DNA of 64,000 nucleotides from Streptomyces sp. NBC_01717 (lineage in GTDB: Bacteria; Actinomycetota; Actinomycetes; Streptomycetales; Streptomycetaceae). The position numbers were made by a program, and so were the translations under genes. The stretch is taken from positions 7,259,001 to 7,323,000 of the forward strand of contig NZ_CP109178.1 in assembly GCF_036248255.1 (NCBI RefSeq), written 5' to 3'. Below the pieces are notes generated by a model. The model was not told where the DNA came from and ran no database searches. It saw nothing but the letters and a program-made list of their open reading frames with translations. The number at the start of each line of letters is the position of its first letter. The first letter of the stretch is position 1. Positions 1-10,190 of the stretch are shown here, in pieces.

Positions 1-2933
1 CGGGTCAGGAGCTCCGCGGCGCCCGGTTCATCCGTCCTCATCCGGAACCGGGCCAGTGCGGCCAGCGCGTACGGGGTGCACCATGCGGGCTGCCCGTCGG
101 TCTCCCGTGCCGCGGCCTCCGCGTGCTCCCGCGCCTCCTCGAACTCCCGTAGGAGCAAGTGGAGTTCGGCGAGGTTGGCCCGCTCGAAGGCGACCGCGGT
201 CGGGTCGCCGGTGTGCTCGGCGAGCCGCTGGGCCCGCCGGCCGAAGGAGACCGCCTCGGCGAGCCGGCCCGATCGCCTGGCATGCTCGCGCAGTACGGAG
301 ACGACGGTGGCCAGCAACTCCTGGTCGCCGTACGCCTCGGCATGCGGCAGCGCCAGATCGGCTGCCTCGCGGGCCTGCGCGAACCGGCCCGCGAGGCCGA
401 GCGAGGTCGCCTGCATCCCCAGGGCGCGGGCCAGCAGCCCCCGGCGTTCGCTGCCAGGTATTGCGTCCGCGGCGTCCTGTGCGGTACGGGCCGCGGTGTG
501 CGCCGACTCGTACCGGCCGGTCACGAACCGCAGGACCGCCGCCGCCAGATGGTGGGTCGCGGCGGCCAGCGGCAGGGTGGGCGGACCGGGTGGGTAGGTG
601 CGCAGCAGCTTCTCGCCCTCGTCGGTACCGCGGTACTTCACCAGCACCTCGGTCAGCCGGGCGGCGGCCAGCACCTGACCGTCCTCGTCGCCGCGCCGGA
701 CCATGTCGTCCAGCGCCTCGCGCAGCACTGCCGCCGCCTCCTGGTAGCGGGCCATCCGGCGCAGCACGACAGCGCGGTCGATCCGGGCCTGCGCCGCGTC
801 GGAGGCCAACGCGTCCAGCCGGGCGGTCAGTTCGGCGTAGTAGCGGTCCGCGGTGTCATTGGCGCACAGGGCTGCCGCACGTTCGGCCGCCTGGCGCAGA
901 TAGTGGGTGGCCCGGGGGTCATCGGCGCGGGCGAGATGTGAGGCCAGGGTGTCCACGGCGTCCGGCCTGCGCCGCAGCACCGCCTCCGCGTACGCCGAGT
1001 GCAGCTGCCGGCGACGGGCCGTGGACAGCCCGTCGTAGCAGGTCAGCCGGACCAGCGGATGCCGGAACGCGAGACCGGGCAGTGGCCGCCCGCCGACCAC
1101 CACGGTCCGCTCAGCCACCACCGAAGCCGCGATCGCCGCGTCCACGGCATCCGTCGCTTCGGCGGACGACAGCGGCGGATGCAGCCCGTGCTCGGTCATG
1201 TCTAGCACCTCGGACAGCGCGGCGCCGCCGCCTGCGACGGAGACGGCCTCCACGACCCGTCGCGCCGCCGGCCCCAGCCGTGCCAGGCGCGCCGCCACCA
1301 GCTGTCGTACGCCCTCCGGCGCACTGAGCGCGGCGGGATTCGTGCCCTCGTGGACGGTCCGGGCCAGTTCCAGGGCGAAGAGGGGGTTGCCCAGCGACAG
1401 TTCCCAGACCCGGTCGAGCCCGGTCCTGGCGCCCGCGTCCGCCGCGATCGCCAGACACTCCGCACGGTCGAGCCGCCCCAGCTCCAGGGTGCGGGCCAGC
1501 CCTTGACGCATCAGACCGTCCAACGCGGTGCGCCTGGGGTCCGCCGCCGCGAACTCCTCGGCCCGGTACGTCACGGCGAACCGCCAGTCGGCGCCGGTGG
1601 CCACCGCCCGCCGGGCCAGATGGCTGAGCAGCTGGTACGTCCCCGAGTCGGCGGCGTGCAGATCGTCCAGCACGAGCAGCACCGGCGCGGTGGCCGCCAG
1701 GTCGCCCAGCAACCCGGCCGTCGCCCGGAACAGCCGGTCGCGCTGTTCCTCCGGGCTGCGTTCCGCGCCCGCGTCGATCTGGCCCAACGAGGGCAGCAGC
1801 GAGGCGAGTTCGGGGTACTCGCCACCGATTCCGGCCCGTTCGGCGGACGGCCTGTCGGCCATCCAGGCGTCCAGTGCCTCGACGAAGGCGCCGTACGGCG
1901 TGTGGCCCTCGGCGTCGTGGCCCGCGCCCCACAGCACGGTCGTCCCGGCCTCGGCCGCCCGCCGGGCCGCCTCCGCCGTCAGCCGGGTCTTGCCCACCCC
2001 GGCCTCGCCCTCGATGAGCCGTACCGGCGGACCGTCGTCGGACAGCAGCACATCGAGCTCGTCGGTGCGGCCGCGCAGCGGCGGACCGGGCGGGGTGCGT
2101 ATCGCGGCCGGAAGCACGGGAGCGGAGACGGCGGGCAGCACCGCCGTGGCCGCGTCCAGGGCAAGCAGATGCAGCTGCTCGGTGGCGGGCCCCGGGCGCA
2201 CGCCCAGCTCCGCGTCGAGCGCTTCGCGGCACAGGTGGTACTGGCGCACGGCCTGGCGGCGCAGGCCCTGGCGCAGATAGGCGTCGATCAGCACCCGGTG
2301 GGCGCGCTCCTCGGCGGGCGCGGCGGCCACGGCACGCAGCGCCACCTCGGTGGCCAGTTCGGTTTCGCCGTCCGCGAGGTGGGCTTCGGCGAGGGCGATT
2401 CGTACCCGGTCGCACAGTGCGGACAGCTGCTCGCGCCGGGCCTCGGCCCAGAGGGCGTAACGGTCCTCGGGCAGCAGCTCGCCGGTGAACGCGGCGAGTG
2501 CGGTGGCCAGCGACTCGGCCGAACCCTCGGCCAGGGCCTCTTCGGCCAGGGTCTCGGCCTGATCGGCGTCGATCACCACGGTCTGTGGATCGAGCCGCAG
2601 CAGGGTGCCCTCGCCGGTCAGATAGGACGACGAGGCGCGGGCGGCCAGCTCCGGCTCGATGGCGCGGCGGGCGGCGTGCAGGGCGACCCGCAGACTGCCG
2701 AGTGCGGCCTGCGCGTCGGAGTCCGGCCAGCAGATCTCCATGGCCTGCTCGCGGTGGAGGCTGTGTCCGGGGGAGACGGCGAGGAGTTTCACGAGGGCGC
2801 GGGCGCTGGGGCGGGGCCACTTGTCGGCGAGCGGGGGCCCGCCGTCGCGAGTCACCCGGAACCCACCGAAAAGGTGCAGCCGCAGGAGCGGGGGGCCGGC
2901 CTGTGTGCCGTGTCCTGTGTGCTCCGCGTTCAT
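1..2933 (-). CDS. SARP-type (BTAD) transcriptional regulator with AAA ATPase domain, C-terminus cut off by window edge
   Basis: Reads from ATG at 2933 without a stop to position 1 (at least 977 residues; the C-terminal end lies outside). The N-terminus (about residues 15-95) resembles the winged-helix OmpR-like domain of SARP regulators and is followed by a bacterial transcriptional activation (BTAD) helical region to about 240. A Walker A motif, EGEAGVGKTRL, lies near residue 306 and a Walker B, LLVLDDLHAAD, near 416. The rest is alanine/arginine-rich helical repeat typical of the TPR-like tail of AfsR/LuxR-type large regulators. Role inferred: ATP-responsive transcription activator. A C-terminal LuxR helix-turn-helix cannot be judged because of truncation. 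The hairpin at 2968-3005 separates it from the upstream minus-strand gene. Confidence 0.85.
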   Translation of the reverse strand, partial: MNAEHTGHGTQAGPPLLRLHLFGGFRVTRDGGPPLADKWPRPSARALVKLLAVSPGHSLHREQAMEICWPDSDAQAALGSLRVALHAARRAIEPELAARASSSYLTGEGTLLRLDPQTVVIDADQAETLAEEALAEGSAESLATALAAFTGELLPEDRYALWAEARREQLSALCDRVRIALAEAHLADGETELATEVALRAVAAAPAEERAHRVLIDAYLRQGLRRQAVRQYHLCREALDAELGVRPGPATEQLHLLALDAATAVLPAVSAPVLPAAIRTPPGPPLRGRTDELDVLLSDDGPPVRLIEGEAGVGKTRLTAEAARRAAEAGTTVLWGAGHDAEGHTPYGAFVEALDAWMADRPSAERAGIGGEYPELASLLPSLGQIDAGAERSPEEQRDRLFRATAGLLGDLAATAPVLLVLDDLHAADSGTYQLLSHLARRAVATGADWRFAVTYRAEEFAAADPRRTALDGLMRQGLARTLELGRLDRAECLAIAADAGARTGLDRVWELSLGNPLFALELARTVHEGTNPAALSAPEGVRQLVAARLARLGPAARRVVEAVSVAGGGAALSEVLDMTEHGLHPPLSSAEATDAVDAAIAASVVAERTVVVGGRPLPGLAFRHPLVRLTCYDGLSTARRRQLHSAYAEAVLRRRPDAVDTLASHLARADDPRATHYLRQAAERAAALCANDTADRYYAELTARLDALASDAAQARIDRAVVLRRMARYQEAAAVLREALDDMVRRGDEDGQVLAAARLTEVLVKYRGTDEGEKLLRTYPPGPPTLPLAAATHHLAAAVLRFVTGRYESAHTAARTAQDAADAIPGSERRGLLARALGMQATSLGLAGRFAQAREAADLALPHAEAYGDQELLATVVSVLREHARRSGRLAEAVSFGRRAQRLAEHTGDPTAVAFERANLAELHLLLREFEEAREHAEAAARETDGQPAWCTPYALAALARFRMRTDEPGAAELLT

Positions 2934-2967
2934 GAGGGCGCCACTGTAACGCGCCTCGTCGCGCAGA

Positions 2968-3005
2968 CCGCGGGCCCCCCGGACCGGAGTCCGGGGGGCC
3001 CGCGG
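2968..3005 (-). terminator. Strong hairpin terminator after the FG-GAP gene
   Basis: A perfect 17-bp GC-rich stem with a CGGA-type tetraloop region lies 14 bp beyond the stop of the 3020-5962 gene. Outer bases (GCCTCGTC near 2954 and GACGAGGC near 3009) can extend it. There is no U-run, as is usual in Streptomyces. It separates the secreted-protein pair from the SARP gene. Confidence 0.8.
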
Positions 3006-3019
3006 CAGGACGAGGCCCG

Positions 3020-5962
3020 TCAGGAGAGCGTGGACACCGTCATCTGGGAGAGGGCGGTGAACTGGTTCAGATATCGACCGCCGAGCAGCTCGGTCATGCG
3101 GTCGAAGCCGGTCTCGTCGAAGCCGAGGTTCACGACCTCGTCGACACCGTCACCGTCGAGGTCGCCGGAGAAGTACTCCCGGGCTCCGATGAAGGTGGTG
3201 CCGCCCACGGCGGCGGGGTAGTCGTCGCCCGTCGTCAGCACGGACGGATCCCACAGCGTGAGTCCGCCCTGGATGCCGCCCACGAGGAGGCGTCGTCCGC
3301 CGGGACCGGTGAGGAACCCGCCGGTCTCCGTCGACGGCAGCGTGTAGATCCGGTGGTCCTGGCCGTCGGCCGCGTAGGTGCGGAAGGACGCCGTCCCCGC
3401 GAGGACGAGCCCCTCGGGTCCGGTGAAGTAGCTGCCTACGTTCCAGGGGCCTCCGGCGATGCCGTGGTGGAGGACCTCACCGGTGCGGCTGTCGCGGATC
3501 TCGACCACCGCGCGCAGGCCGGAACCGTCCGGCGTGCCCTCCGCCGTCGTCGAGGTCGCGGCGAGCCAGGTGTAGACGACCGCGTGACCGCCGGCGTACG
3601 GGATCTCCGGTGAGGTGAAGACGCCGTGGTTCAGGACGGCTCCGTACAGTTTGCCGTCCACGCTCTCGGCCGGGGCCTTGGGGCTCGCCGTCCAGCGCAC
3701 GGTGCCCGTCCTGGCGTCGAGCGCGGCGCCGTCGGCCGCGGGTGACTCCTTCTCGAAGGCGTCGGTGCTCGTGTACTGCGCGTACACCCGCCCCTCGCCC
3801 ACCGCGAGGTCACCGAAGACGACGCTGCCGGCACTGTCGGGCGCCGCGTACGTCCACAGCTTCGAGCCGTCACCGCGGTAGGCCCGCAGCTTGTCGGTCG
3901 GCACGACGATGTCGGCTCGCTTGTCGCCGTTGAGGTCGGCGACCGTGACCGAGCGGACGAACTGCCCGTTCCCGTCGATGCGCTCGATGACCTTGCCGGT
4001 GCGCCCGTCGAGAACCGCGACGGCCGTGTCCGCGGCCACCACGAAGTCGTCGTGGCCGTCGCCGTTGACGTCGCCCTTCTCGATCCGGTGCACCTGCCCG
4101 GGAACCGTGGCCTTCCACAGCAGCTCGGGCTTGCCCGCGGTCAGGGACGGACCCGAGTAGGCCCAGACACCGTTGGACGTGCCGCCGACGACCAGGTCCT
4201 TCTTCTTGTCGCCGTCGATGTCGGCCGACCGCGCGGACGACAGGTCGCCCTGGAGCGGCAGGACGCTCTGCTGCTTGCCGTTGCCGAACCCGTAGGTCCG
4301 GACGTTCTGGTCCTGGTCGACGGTGCGCACGTGCTGGCCGTCGGCGTCGCGGTAGACCTGGTTGAACATCGGCGAGGCGCCGACGCCCTTGACCTGCCAT
4401 CGCACGTCGCCGCTGCCGGAGAACACGGTGAGCGAGGCGTACTGCCCGCCCCCGGGGTTCTCGGCGGTGTCCATGCCGGTGTCGTCCTGGGCGGCCGTCA
4501 CGAGGCTCCCGTCGACGACGTCGAGGCTCCAGGCGCTCGGCCCGTCGTGGCCGTTGTCGGCGGCGCGCTTGACGGTGGAGGACCATAGGACGCTGCCGGG
4601 GTCTGTGCCGTCCACGACCCGCACGGTGTTGGCGTTGAGCCACAGCGTCGGGCTGAGGGTGGACTCGCTGACCACGTACTCGGTCTTCCGGTCGCCCCGC
4701 AGGTCGCCCGTCGTCATGTCGATGGGCACCGCGTTGATCCGGGTGTCGAGCGTGGTGCGCCTGCCGTCGGCCAGAGCGTAGGAGTCGATCTCGTACTTCA
4801 CGCCGTCGGTGGGGTCGGACTGCTCCAGTGCGACGAGCCGTCCGCGCGCGGTGTCCAGGTGCAGCTGGCGCGAGTAGAGGGCGGTGTCCGTCTGCCACTT
4901 GACGGAGCCGTCCCCGGTGTCGAGCACCAGGGTGTGGCCGCGGCCTGCGGCGGTCGTGGTCTTGCGCTGGTTGTACGACGCGGCGACAAGGCCGCCACCG
5001 AGGTCCTCCAGGGCTCCCCACGCCGTACCGGCGCGCACGCCGGTGTCGTACGTCCAGGTGTCGGAGGGGGTCAGCGCCCCGTCGGCGTACGAGAAGCGGA
5101 TGCCGGACACGGTGGCGGTCGCGGCGGCGGGGGAGTTGAGGTTGTAGTACGGCGCGTCCGTGACGACCAGCGTCTTGCCGACGAGCTTCACGTTGTAGGC
5201 GTACGCGTACAGCTTCGACCACAGCGTCTTGCCGGTCCTGCCGTCGAGAACTGTGACGAAGGTGCCGTTGGGCAGCGTGGAGCCGGGAGAGGTGAAGGGG
5301 CGGTACGGGGACACGCCCACGCTCGCCGAGAACACCACGTCGTCCACGCCGTCGCCGGTCAGGTCGCCGGTCACGTACCCCTGGTCGGACGCGGGCGTGA
5401 ACGGGCTCACCGCGTTGTAGCCCATGACGATGCGCGCCGGGTAGGGCTCGGTCTGCCAGGGCCGGGAGTTCTTGACCCCCCAGTCCGCGTACAGCGAGGC
5501 GTTGTCGCGCCGCCACAGGGCGGTGCCGTCGGCCTTGCTGCGCTGGACGCTGCCGAGGCTGTGCAGGGTGAAGTAGTCGCCGCCCTTGCCGGCCGGGAGG
5601 GTGGCGGCCAGGCCGCGTACGCCTTCCAGCGTGGACTTGGGGGAGACGGTCACGGCGGCGCCGGCGTCCGTGCCGGTGCCTTCGTCGAGGTGGGAGCCCG
5701 AGCCCTGGTCCGTGCCCTGGTCCGCGCCGGAGGTGCCGGATCCGGTGGTCGCGCCCTGCGGGTCGACGCTCTCGCGATCGGCTTCCGCGTAGGCGTTCAG
5801 CTGGGCGTGGTCCGCCAGCTTCTCGGCCTGGCTGTCCGTGAGGGTGAGCAGGCTGCTGCCGTCGTCGGCGGCCAGCGCGGGCGGCGCGGCGCTCAGCGCC
5901 AGACCGGCCGCGACCAGCGCGGAGGCGAGCCGCAGCGCCCGCCGGGAGTTGGTTCTCATCAC
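3020..5962 (-). CDS. Secreted FG-GAP/VCBS repeat (beta-propeller) protein
   Basis: 980 residues with a Sec signal peptide (Arg-rich start, hydrophobic core, cleavage near ALA-AD at about 31). The body has several FG-GAP/VCBS-type calcium-loop motifs: TGDLTGDGVDDVVF near 195, ADIDGDKKKDLVV near 577, GDVNGDGHDDFVV near 628, ADLNGDKRADIVV near 673 and GDLDGDGVDEVV near 932. Other repeats look PQQ/beta-propeller-like. No catalytic motif is visible. It starts inside the stop of the upstream protease (ATGATGA; ATG 5962 or 5959), so translation is coupled and the two products are probably exported together. A role as partner, substrate-binding adaptor or inhibitor of the protease is inference; an independent surface-binding protein is equally possible. 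Confidence 0.85.
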   Translation of the reverse strand: MMRTNSRRALRLASALVAAGLALSAAPPALAADDGSSLLTLTDSQAEKLADHAQLNAYAEADRESVDPQGATTGSGTSGADQGTDQGSGSHLDEGTGTDAGAAVTVSPKSTLEGVRGLAATLPAGKGGDYFTLHSLGSVQRSKADGTALWRRDNASLYADWGVKNSRPWQTEPYPARIVMGYNAVSPFTPASDQGYVTGDLTGDGVDDVVFSASVGVSPYRPFTSPGSTLPNGTFVTVLDGRTGKTLWSKLYAYAYNVKLVGKTLVVTDAPYYNLNSPAAATATVSGIRFSYADGALTPSDTWTYDTGVRAGTAWGALEDLGGGLVAASYNQRKTTTAAGRGHTLVLDTGDGSVKWQTDTALYSRQLHLDTARGRLVALEQSDPTDGVKYEIDSYALADGRRTTLDTRINAVPIDMTTGDLRGDRKTEYVVSESTLSPTLWLNANTVRVVDGTDPGSVLWSSTVKRAADNGHDGPSAWSLDVVDGSLVTAAQDDTGMDTAENPGGGQYASLTVFSGSGDVRWQVKGVGASPMFNQVYRDADGQHVRTVDQDQNVRTYGFGNGKQQSVLPLQGDLSSARSADIDGDKKKDLVVGGTSNGVWAYSGPSLTAGKPELLWKATVPGQVHRIEKGDVNGDGHDDFVVAADTAVAVLDGRTGKVIERIDGNGQFVRSVTVADLNGDKRADIVVPTDKLRAYRGDGSKLWTYAAPDSAGSVVFGDLAVGEGRVYAQYTSTDAFEKESPAADGAALDARTGTVRWTASPKAPAESVDGKLYGAVLNHGVFTSPEIPYAGGHAVVYTWLAATSTTAEGTPDGSGLRAVVEIRDSRTGEVLHHGIAGGPWNVGSYFTGPEGLVLAGTASFRTYAADGQDHRIYTLPSTETGGFLTGPGGRRLLVGGIQGGLTLWDPSVLTTGDDYPAAVGGTTFIGAREYFSGDLDGDGVDEVVNLGFDETGFDRMTELLGGRYLNQFTALSQMTVSTLS

Positions 5963-8508
5963 TTGGTCCCCTGCGCGATGCGGATGGCGGACCGGTCCTT
6001 GAGGACCGGCTCGTTGAAGGAGTACTGGAGGGCGTCGGTGCCGGCCTGGTTCTCGATGCCGACGGTGGCGCTCGCGCCGTTCTCGGGCGAGGCGGTGGAC
6101 AGGCCCTGGTACTGGAGGGTGACGGAGCCGGTGGCCTCCTCGAAGACGGCCTCGAAGGAGACGCGGGCCGAGGTGTTGCCGACGAAGGCGGCGTCGTTCC
6201 AGACGACCGCGAACTTGCGGCTGCCGGCTGTACCCGTGGTCGCCGTCTGCACGGTGGACTTCTTGTCGAGGACCAGGTCGTCCCAGAAGGCGGCGACGGT
6301 GCCGTTGGGCTTCTCGGCCGACGGCAGCGCGACGTTGTCGTAGTCGCCGAGCCGCGGCTCGAGGAAGTTGATCAGGCCGTTGGTGGTGACGCTCGCGCTG
6401 GAGTAGGAGACGCCGTACAGCTTCACCGGGAAGGGCAGTGTGATCGTCTTTGCGTCCTCGTCACCGCTGAGCGCGACCTTGCCGCTGCCGCCGATCCACG
6501 AGTACGTCGCCGGGGCGCAGCTGTTGCCGGCCGCGTCGGAGCGCGCCGGAACGCGGGCGGTCAGGGTCTCGTCGCCGTCGACGGCGAGGGAGCCGCTGTA
6601 GACGCCGTTGCACAGCACCGGCGCGGTGGGCGCAGCGGTCAGCGTGTACGAACCCTCGGCGACCTTCGGCAGGCTGAAGTGGCCGGAGGCGTCCGTGGTG
6701 ACGGAGGCGACCGGAGTGCCCGCGACCCGGACGGTGGCCTTGGCGAGAGGCTTGCCGGTGACGTCCAGGACGGTGCCGGACACCGCGTGGGAGGCGACCG
6801 CGCCGAGCGTGAAGTCCTTGGAGAGCTGCTCACCGGTGGCGACCGTGACACCGGACGCGGAACCGTCCGCGTATCCGTAGCCGCTGAGGGCGAAGTCGTA
6901 CGTGCCCACCGGCAGCGTGAGCCGGTAGGAGCCGTCCGCCGACGTGGTCACGGTGCGGGTCGAGGCGGAGCCCGAGGCCTTCACCGTGACGCCGGCGAGC
7001 GCGGAGCCGGTCGCCTTGTCGGTGACCTTGCCGGTGACGACCGCCGCGGTGTGCGGGGCCTTGTCGACGGACGCGAAGATGTCGAGCTTACCCTCGCCCC
7101 AGACGTTGTTCATGCCGGCGGTGCCGCCGCAGTGCGTGTCGTCGACATCGCGCGCACCCTGGTTGAGCAGCGCGCGGGTCTCGTCGATGTTGCCGATGAG
7201 AGAGGGGGCGGACGACCACAGCAGGGCGACCGCGCCCGCGACATGCGGCGTCGCCATCGACGTACCGTTGATGGACTTGTAGGTGTTGCCCGGCCAGGTG
7301 GAGCGGATGTTGACGCCGGGAGCCGAGATGTTCGGCTTGGCCGAGCCGTCGACGAGGGACGGGCCGAAGCCGGAGAAGCCCGCTATCTTCCCGGCCGAGT
7401 CATAGGCGCCCACGCCGTACGCGGGAGCCTGGGAACCCGGCGCGTGCGTGGTCGAACAGGTTGTGCCGTTTCCGTCGTTGCCCGCGGCGAACGCCTCGAA
7501 GATCCCGGCCGCGTTCCACGCCTCGACGATGTCCTGGTAGAAGGTCGTGTCACCGCCGCCCCAGGAGTTGTTGACGATGTCGGGGGCGAGGTCGGGACGC
7601 GGGTTCTGACCGGTGTGGTCGGTCGGCGCGAGGATCCACTGGCCTGCCGCGAGCAGTGAGGAGTCCGAACAGGAGCTGGACTCGCAGCCCTTGGCGGCGA
7701 TCCACTTGGCGCCGGGCGCGACACCGACGCCGCCGGCGCCGACCATGGTGCCCATGGTGTGCGTGCCGTGGCCGTTGTTGTCGCAGGGCGCCGACGTCGT
7801 GCACTGACCGGTCGGGTCGTACCAGTTGTAGTCGTGCGTGAAGGAGCCGTCGCCGTTGTTGCCGCGGTAGTTGCCCTTCAGCGCCGGGTGGTCGTACTGG
7901 ACGCCCGAGTCGACGTTGGCGATGACGATGCCCTCGCCGCGGTCGTCGTACTGGTCCCAGACCTGGTCGGCCTTGATGTCCTGGACGCCCCACTCGGCAG
8001 CGGTGGGGTCCGCGTCGGTGGCGGCGTCGGTCGACTTCGACTCGGTCCGGTCGAGCTTGTAGGTGTGCTCCTTGACGATGCTCGCCACATCAGGGCGCTT
8101 CGCCAGGGCGTCGACGAGGTTCTCGCCGCCGGTCACCTCGACCGCGTTGGCGATCCAGAAGGACCGGTAGCCGACCTTCTCCTTGTCCAGGAAGGCCTGG
8201 AGAGGCTGCTGACTGCTCTTCGCTTCGGCGCGCAGTGCCGAGAACGCCGACTTCGCCTTCGCGGCGTGGCTGCGCTTGCCCTTGGCAGCGGACAGGTCCG
8301 CCTGCTTCTTGAGGACGACGAAGAAGGTCGACTCCTTGCCCTTCGCGACGGTGTCGAGAACGGCGGAGTCGACCTTCGCGGTGACGGGGCTCGGGTCCGC
8401 CGCAGACTGCGCGAACGCGGGTGCGGGGCCGGACAGTGCGGCTGTGGCCGTGATCGCGGCCGCAGCCCACACGGCGGTTCTGCGCCGCGGGGATCGGGGC
8501 AGATGCAT
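5959..8508 (-). CDS. Secreted subtilisin-family (S8) serine protease with C-terminal carboxypeptidase-regulatory-like domains
   Basis: 849 residues. Signal peptide 1-34 (cleavage near AFA-QS); inhibitor I9-like propeptide about 40-150; S8 catalytic domain about 170-455 with Asp200 (ANVDSG), His247 (GHGTHTMG), oxyanion Asn344 (AAGNDG) and Ser417 (NGTSMATPHVAG). Two carboxypeptidase-regulatory-like beta-sandwiches follow (about 485-565 and 575-650), then a roughly 180-residue beta-rich C-terminal module seen in large actinobacterial proteases. All triad residues are present, so it is expected to be an active extracellular protease. It is first of a two-gene operon, with a 4-bp overlap to the FG-GAP gene. 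Confidence 0.93.
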   Translation of the reverse strand: MHLPRSPRRRTAVWAAAAITATAALSGPAPAFAQSAADPSPVTAKVDSAVLDTVAKGKESTFFVVLKKQADLSAAKGKRSHAAKAKSAFSALRAEAKSSQQPLQAFLDKEKVGYRSFWIANAVEVTGGENLVDALAKRPDVASIVKEHTYKLDRTESKSTDAATDADPTAAEWGVQDIKADQVWDQYDDRGEGIVIANVDSGVQYDHPALKGNYRGNNGDGSFTHDYNWYDPTGQCTTSAPCDNNGHGTHTMGTMVGAGGVGVAPGAKWIAAKGCESSSCSDSSLLAAGQWILAPTDHTGQNPRPDLAPDIVNNSWGGGDTTFYQDIVEAWNAAGIFEAFAAGNDGNGTTCSTTHAPGSQAPAYGVGAYDSAGKIAGFSGFGPSLVDGSAKPNISAPGVNIRSTWPGNTYKSINGTSMATPHVAGAVALLWSSAPSLIGNIDETRALLNQGARDVDDTHCGGTAGMNNVWGEGKLDIFASVDKAPHTAAVVTGKVTDKATGSALAGVTVKASGSASTRTVTTSADGSYRLTLPVGTYDFALSGYGYADGSASGVTVATGEQLSKDFTLGAVASHAVSGTVLDVTGKPLAKATVRVAGTPVASVTTDASGHFSLPKVAEGSYTLTAAPTAPVLCNGVYSGSLAVDGDETLTARVPARSDAAGNSCAPATYSWIGGSGKVALSGDEDAKTITLPFPVKLYGVSYSSASVTTNGLINFLEPRLGDYDNVALPSAEKPNGTVAAFWDDLVLDKKSTVQTATTGTAGSRKFAVVWNDAAFVGNTSARVSFEAVFEEATGSVTLQYQGLSTASPENGASATVGIENQAGTDALQYSFNEPVLKDRSAIRIAQGTK

Positions 8509-8692
8509 CGGAGTGCTCCTCCATGGCTGGTACGGGGAGCCCGCCGCGGTTCCGGGACCAGGGGGTGGGTACGGGAGGAGGCGGGCTGATCCGGGACGCT
8601 AGGAGGAGGCCGTTACTGGTGAATTACTGAGCCGCGCGGCGAAGTCCGGGTGAACGGCCCGGCCGCACGTGACGGGCGTCTCTGGCGCCCAA

Positions 8693-8711
8693 AAACTAAC
8701 GCCGCTAGTTT
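8693..8711. promoter_or_regulatory. TetR-type operator candidate upstream of aldehyde dehydrogenase
   Basis: A 19-bp near-perfect palindrome, AAACTAACGCCGCTAGTTT, with one mismatched pair, centred 56 bp upstream of the ATG at 8758. It shares AAACTA-R-C-N3-GCTA-R-TT with the site at 16471-16489 between a TetR gene and an acyl-CoA dehydrogenase. Likely bound by the TetR of 15768-16442 (inference). Confidence 0.6.
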
Positions 8712-8757
8712 GGGGTGCTGACGACATCGGCCGTATCCATGTCCGGGAGGAAATGCC

Positions 8758-10152
8758 ATGAAGGCCCACGACGGTATGTACATCGGCGGGGAGTGGCGCC
8801 CCTCATCGGGCGCGGACACGATCGCGGTCGTGAACCCGGCGGACGAGCAGGTCATCGCCCATGTCCCGGCCGGAACCGCCGAGGACATCGACGCCGCGGT
8901 ACGGGCCGCCCGAGCCGCGTTCCCCGGCTGGTCCGCCACCCCGCCCGCCGAACGGGCCGCGCGGATCGCCGCCCTGCGCGATGTCCTGGTGGCCCGCAAG
9001 GACGAGATCGCCGCCACCGTCACCGCCGAACTCGGCGCGCCGCTCGCGCTGTCGCAGGCGGTGCACGCGGGTGTGCCGGTCCTGGTCGCCGGTTCGTACG
9101 CGGAACTTGCCGCGTCGTACCCCTTCGAGGAGAAGCACGGCAACTCCACCGTCCTGCTGGAGCCCGTCGGTGTCGTCGGGGCGATCACCCCGTGGAACTA
9201 CCCGCTGCACCAGATCGTCGCCAAGGTGGCTCCGGCACTTGCGGCAGGCTGCACGATCGTCCTCAAGCCCGCCGAGGACACCCCGCTGACCGCACAGCTC
9301 TTCGCCGAGGCGACCGAGGAGGCCGGCCTGCCCGCCGGTGTCTTCAACCTGGTCACCGGCCTCGGCCCGGTCGCCGGACAGGCCCTCGCCGCGCACGAGG
9401 ACGTCGACCTGGTCTCGTTCACCGGCTCCACCGCCGTCGGGAAGCAGATCGGCGCCACCGCGGGCGGCGCGGTCAAGCGCGTCGCGCTGGAGCTCGGCGG
9501 CAAGTCCGCCAACGTCATCCTGCCCTCGGCCGATCTGGCCAAGGCCGTCAACGTCGGCGTCGCCAACGTGATGTCCAACTCCGGCCAGACGTGCAGCGCC
9601 TGGACCCGGATGCTCGTCGACGGCGAGCGGTACGAGGAAGCCGTCGCTCTCGCTGCTGCGGCCGTCGCCAAGTACGTACCGGGGGAGCGGGTCGGCCCCG
9701 TCGTCAACGCCAAGCAGCAGGCCCGGGTACGCGGTTACATCGAGAAGGGCATCGAGGAGGGCGCCCGGCTCGTCGCCGGTGGCCCAGCGGCCCCGCACCC
9801 GACCGGTTACTACGTCAGCCCCACCGTGTTCGCCGATGTCACCCCGGAGATGACGATCGCCCAGGAGGAGATCTTCGGCCCGGTCATTTCGATCCTGAAG
9901 TACGAGGACGAGGACGACGCGCTCCGGATCGCCAACGGCACGGTGTACGGGCTCGCGGGCGCCGTCTGGGCCGCCGACGATGCTGAAGCCGTCGCCTTCG
10001 CCCGCCGGATGGACACCGGGCAGGTCGACATCAACGGCGGCCGGTTCAACCCGATCGCCCCGTTCGGCGGCTACAAGCAGTCCGGCGTCGGCCGTGAGCT
10101 CGGTCAGCACGGCCTCGGTGAATATCTCCAGACCAAGTCCCTCCAGTTCTGA
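8758..10152 (+). CDS. NAD(P)-dependent aldehyde dehydrogenase
   Basis: 464 residues, full-length ALDH superfamily enzyme oxidising an aldehyde to the acid. Landmarks are TPWNYP with Asn147, general base Glu245 in LELGGKSAN, Cys279 in [10 protein letters not shown], and EEIFGPV near the C-terminal third. A GGAGG ribosome site precedes the ATG. The next gene, a zinc alcohol dehydrogenase, begins 38 bp downstream, so an alcohol-to-aldehyde-to-acid route is likely. The substrate cannot be read from sequence. A palindrome upstream (8693-8711) suggests TetR control. Confidence 0.93.
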   Translation: MKAHDGMYIGGEWRPSSGADTIAVVNPADEQVIAHVPAGTAEDIDAAVRAARAAFPGWSATPPAERAARIAALRDVLVARKDEIAATVTAELGAPLALSQAVHAGVPVLVAGSYAELAASYPFEEKHGNSTVLLEPVGVVGAITPWNYPLHQIVAKVAPALAAGCTIVLKPAEDTPLTAQLFAEATEEAGLPAGVFNLVTGLGPVAGQALAAHEDVDLVSFTGSTAVGKQIGATAGGAVKRVALELGGKSANVILPSADLAKAVNVGVANVMSNSGQTCSAWTRMLVDGERYEEAVALAAAAVAKYVPGERVGPVVNAKQQARVRGYIEKGIEEGARLVAGGPAAPHPTGYYVSPTVFADVTPEMTIAQEEIFGPVISILKYEDEDDALRIANGTVYGLAGAVWAADDAEAVAFARRMDTGQVDINGGRFNPIAPFGGYKQSGVGRELGQHGLGEYLQTKSLQF

Positions 10153-10190
10153 ACCGTCCCCGCACACCCCGATCAGCAAGGAGCCGGTCC

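Noticed and set aside
1111..2820. Long minus-strand open frame of 569 codons
   Set aside because: It is Arg/Gly/Pro-rich and lacks motifs; the overlapping frame starting at 2933 has the Walker A and SARP features.
8613..9188. Minus-strand frame over the aldehyde dehydrogenase start
   Set aside because: No conserved motif; it would run through the promoter palindrome and antisense to a clear ALDH.
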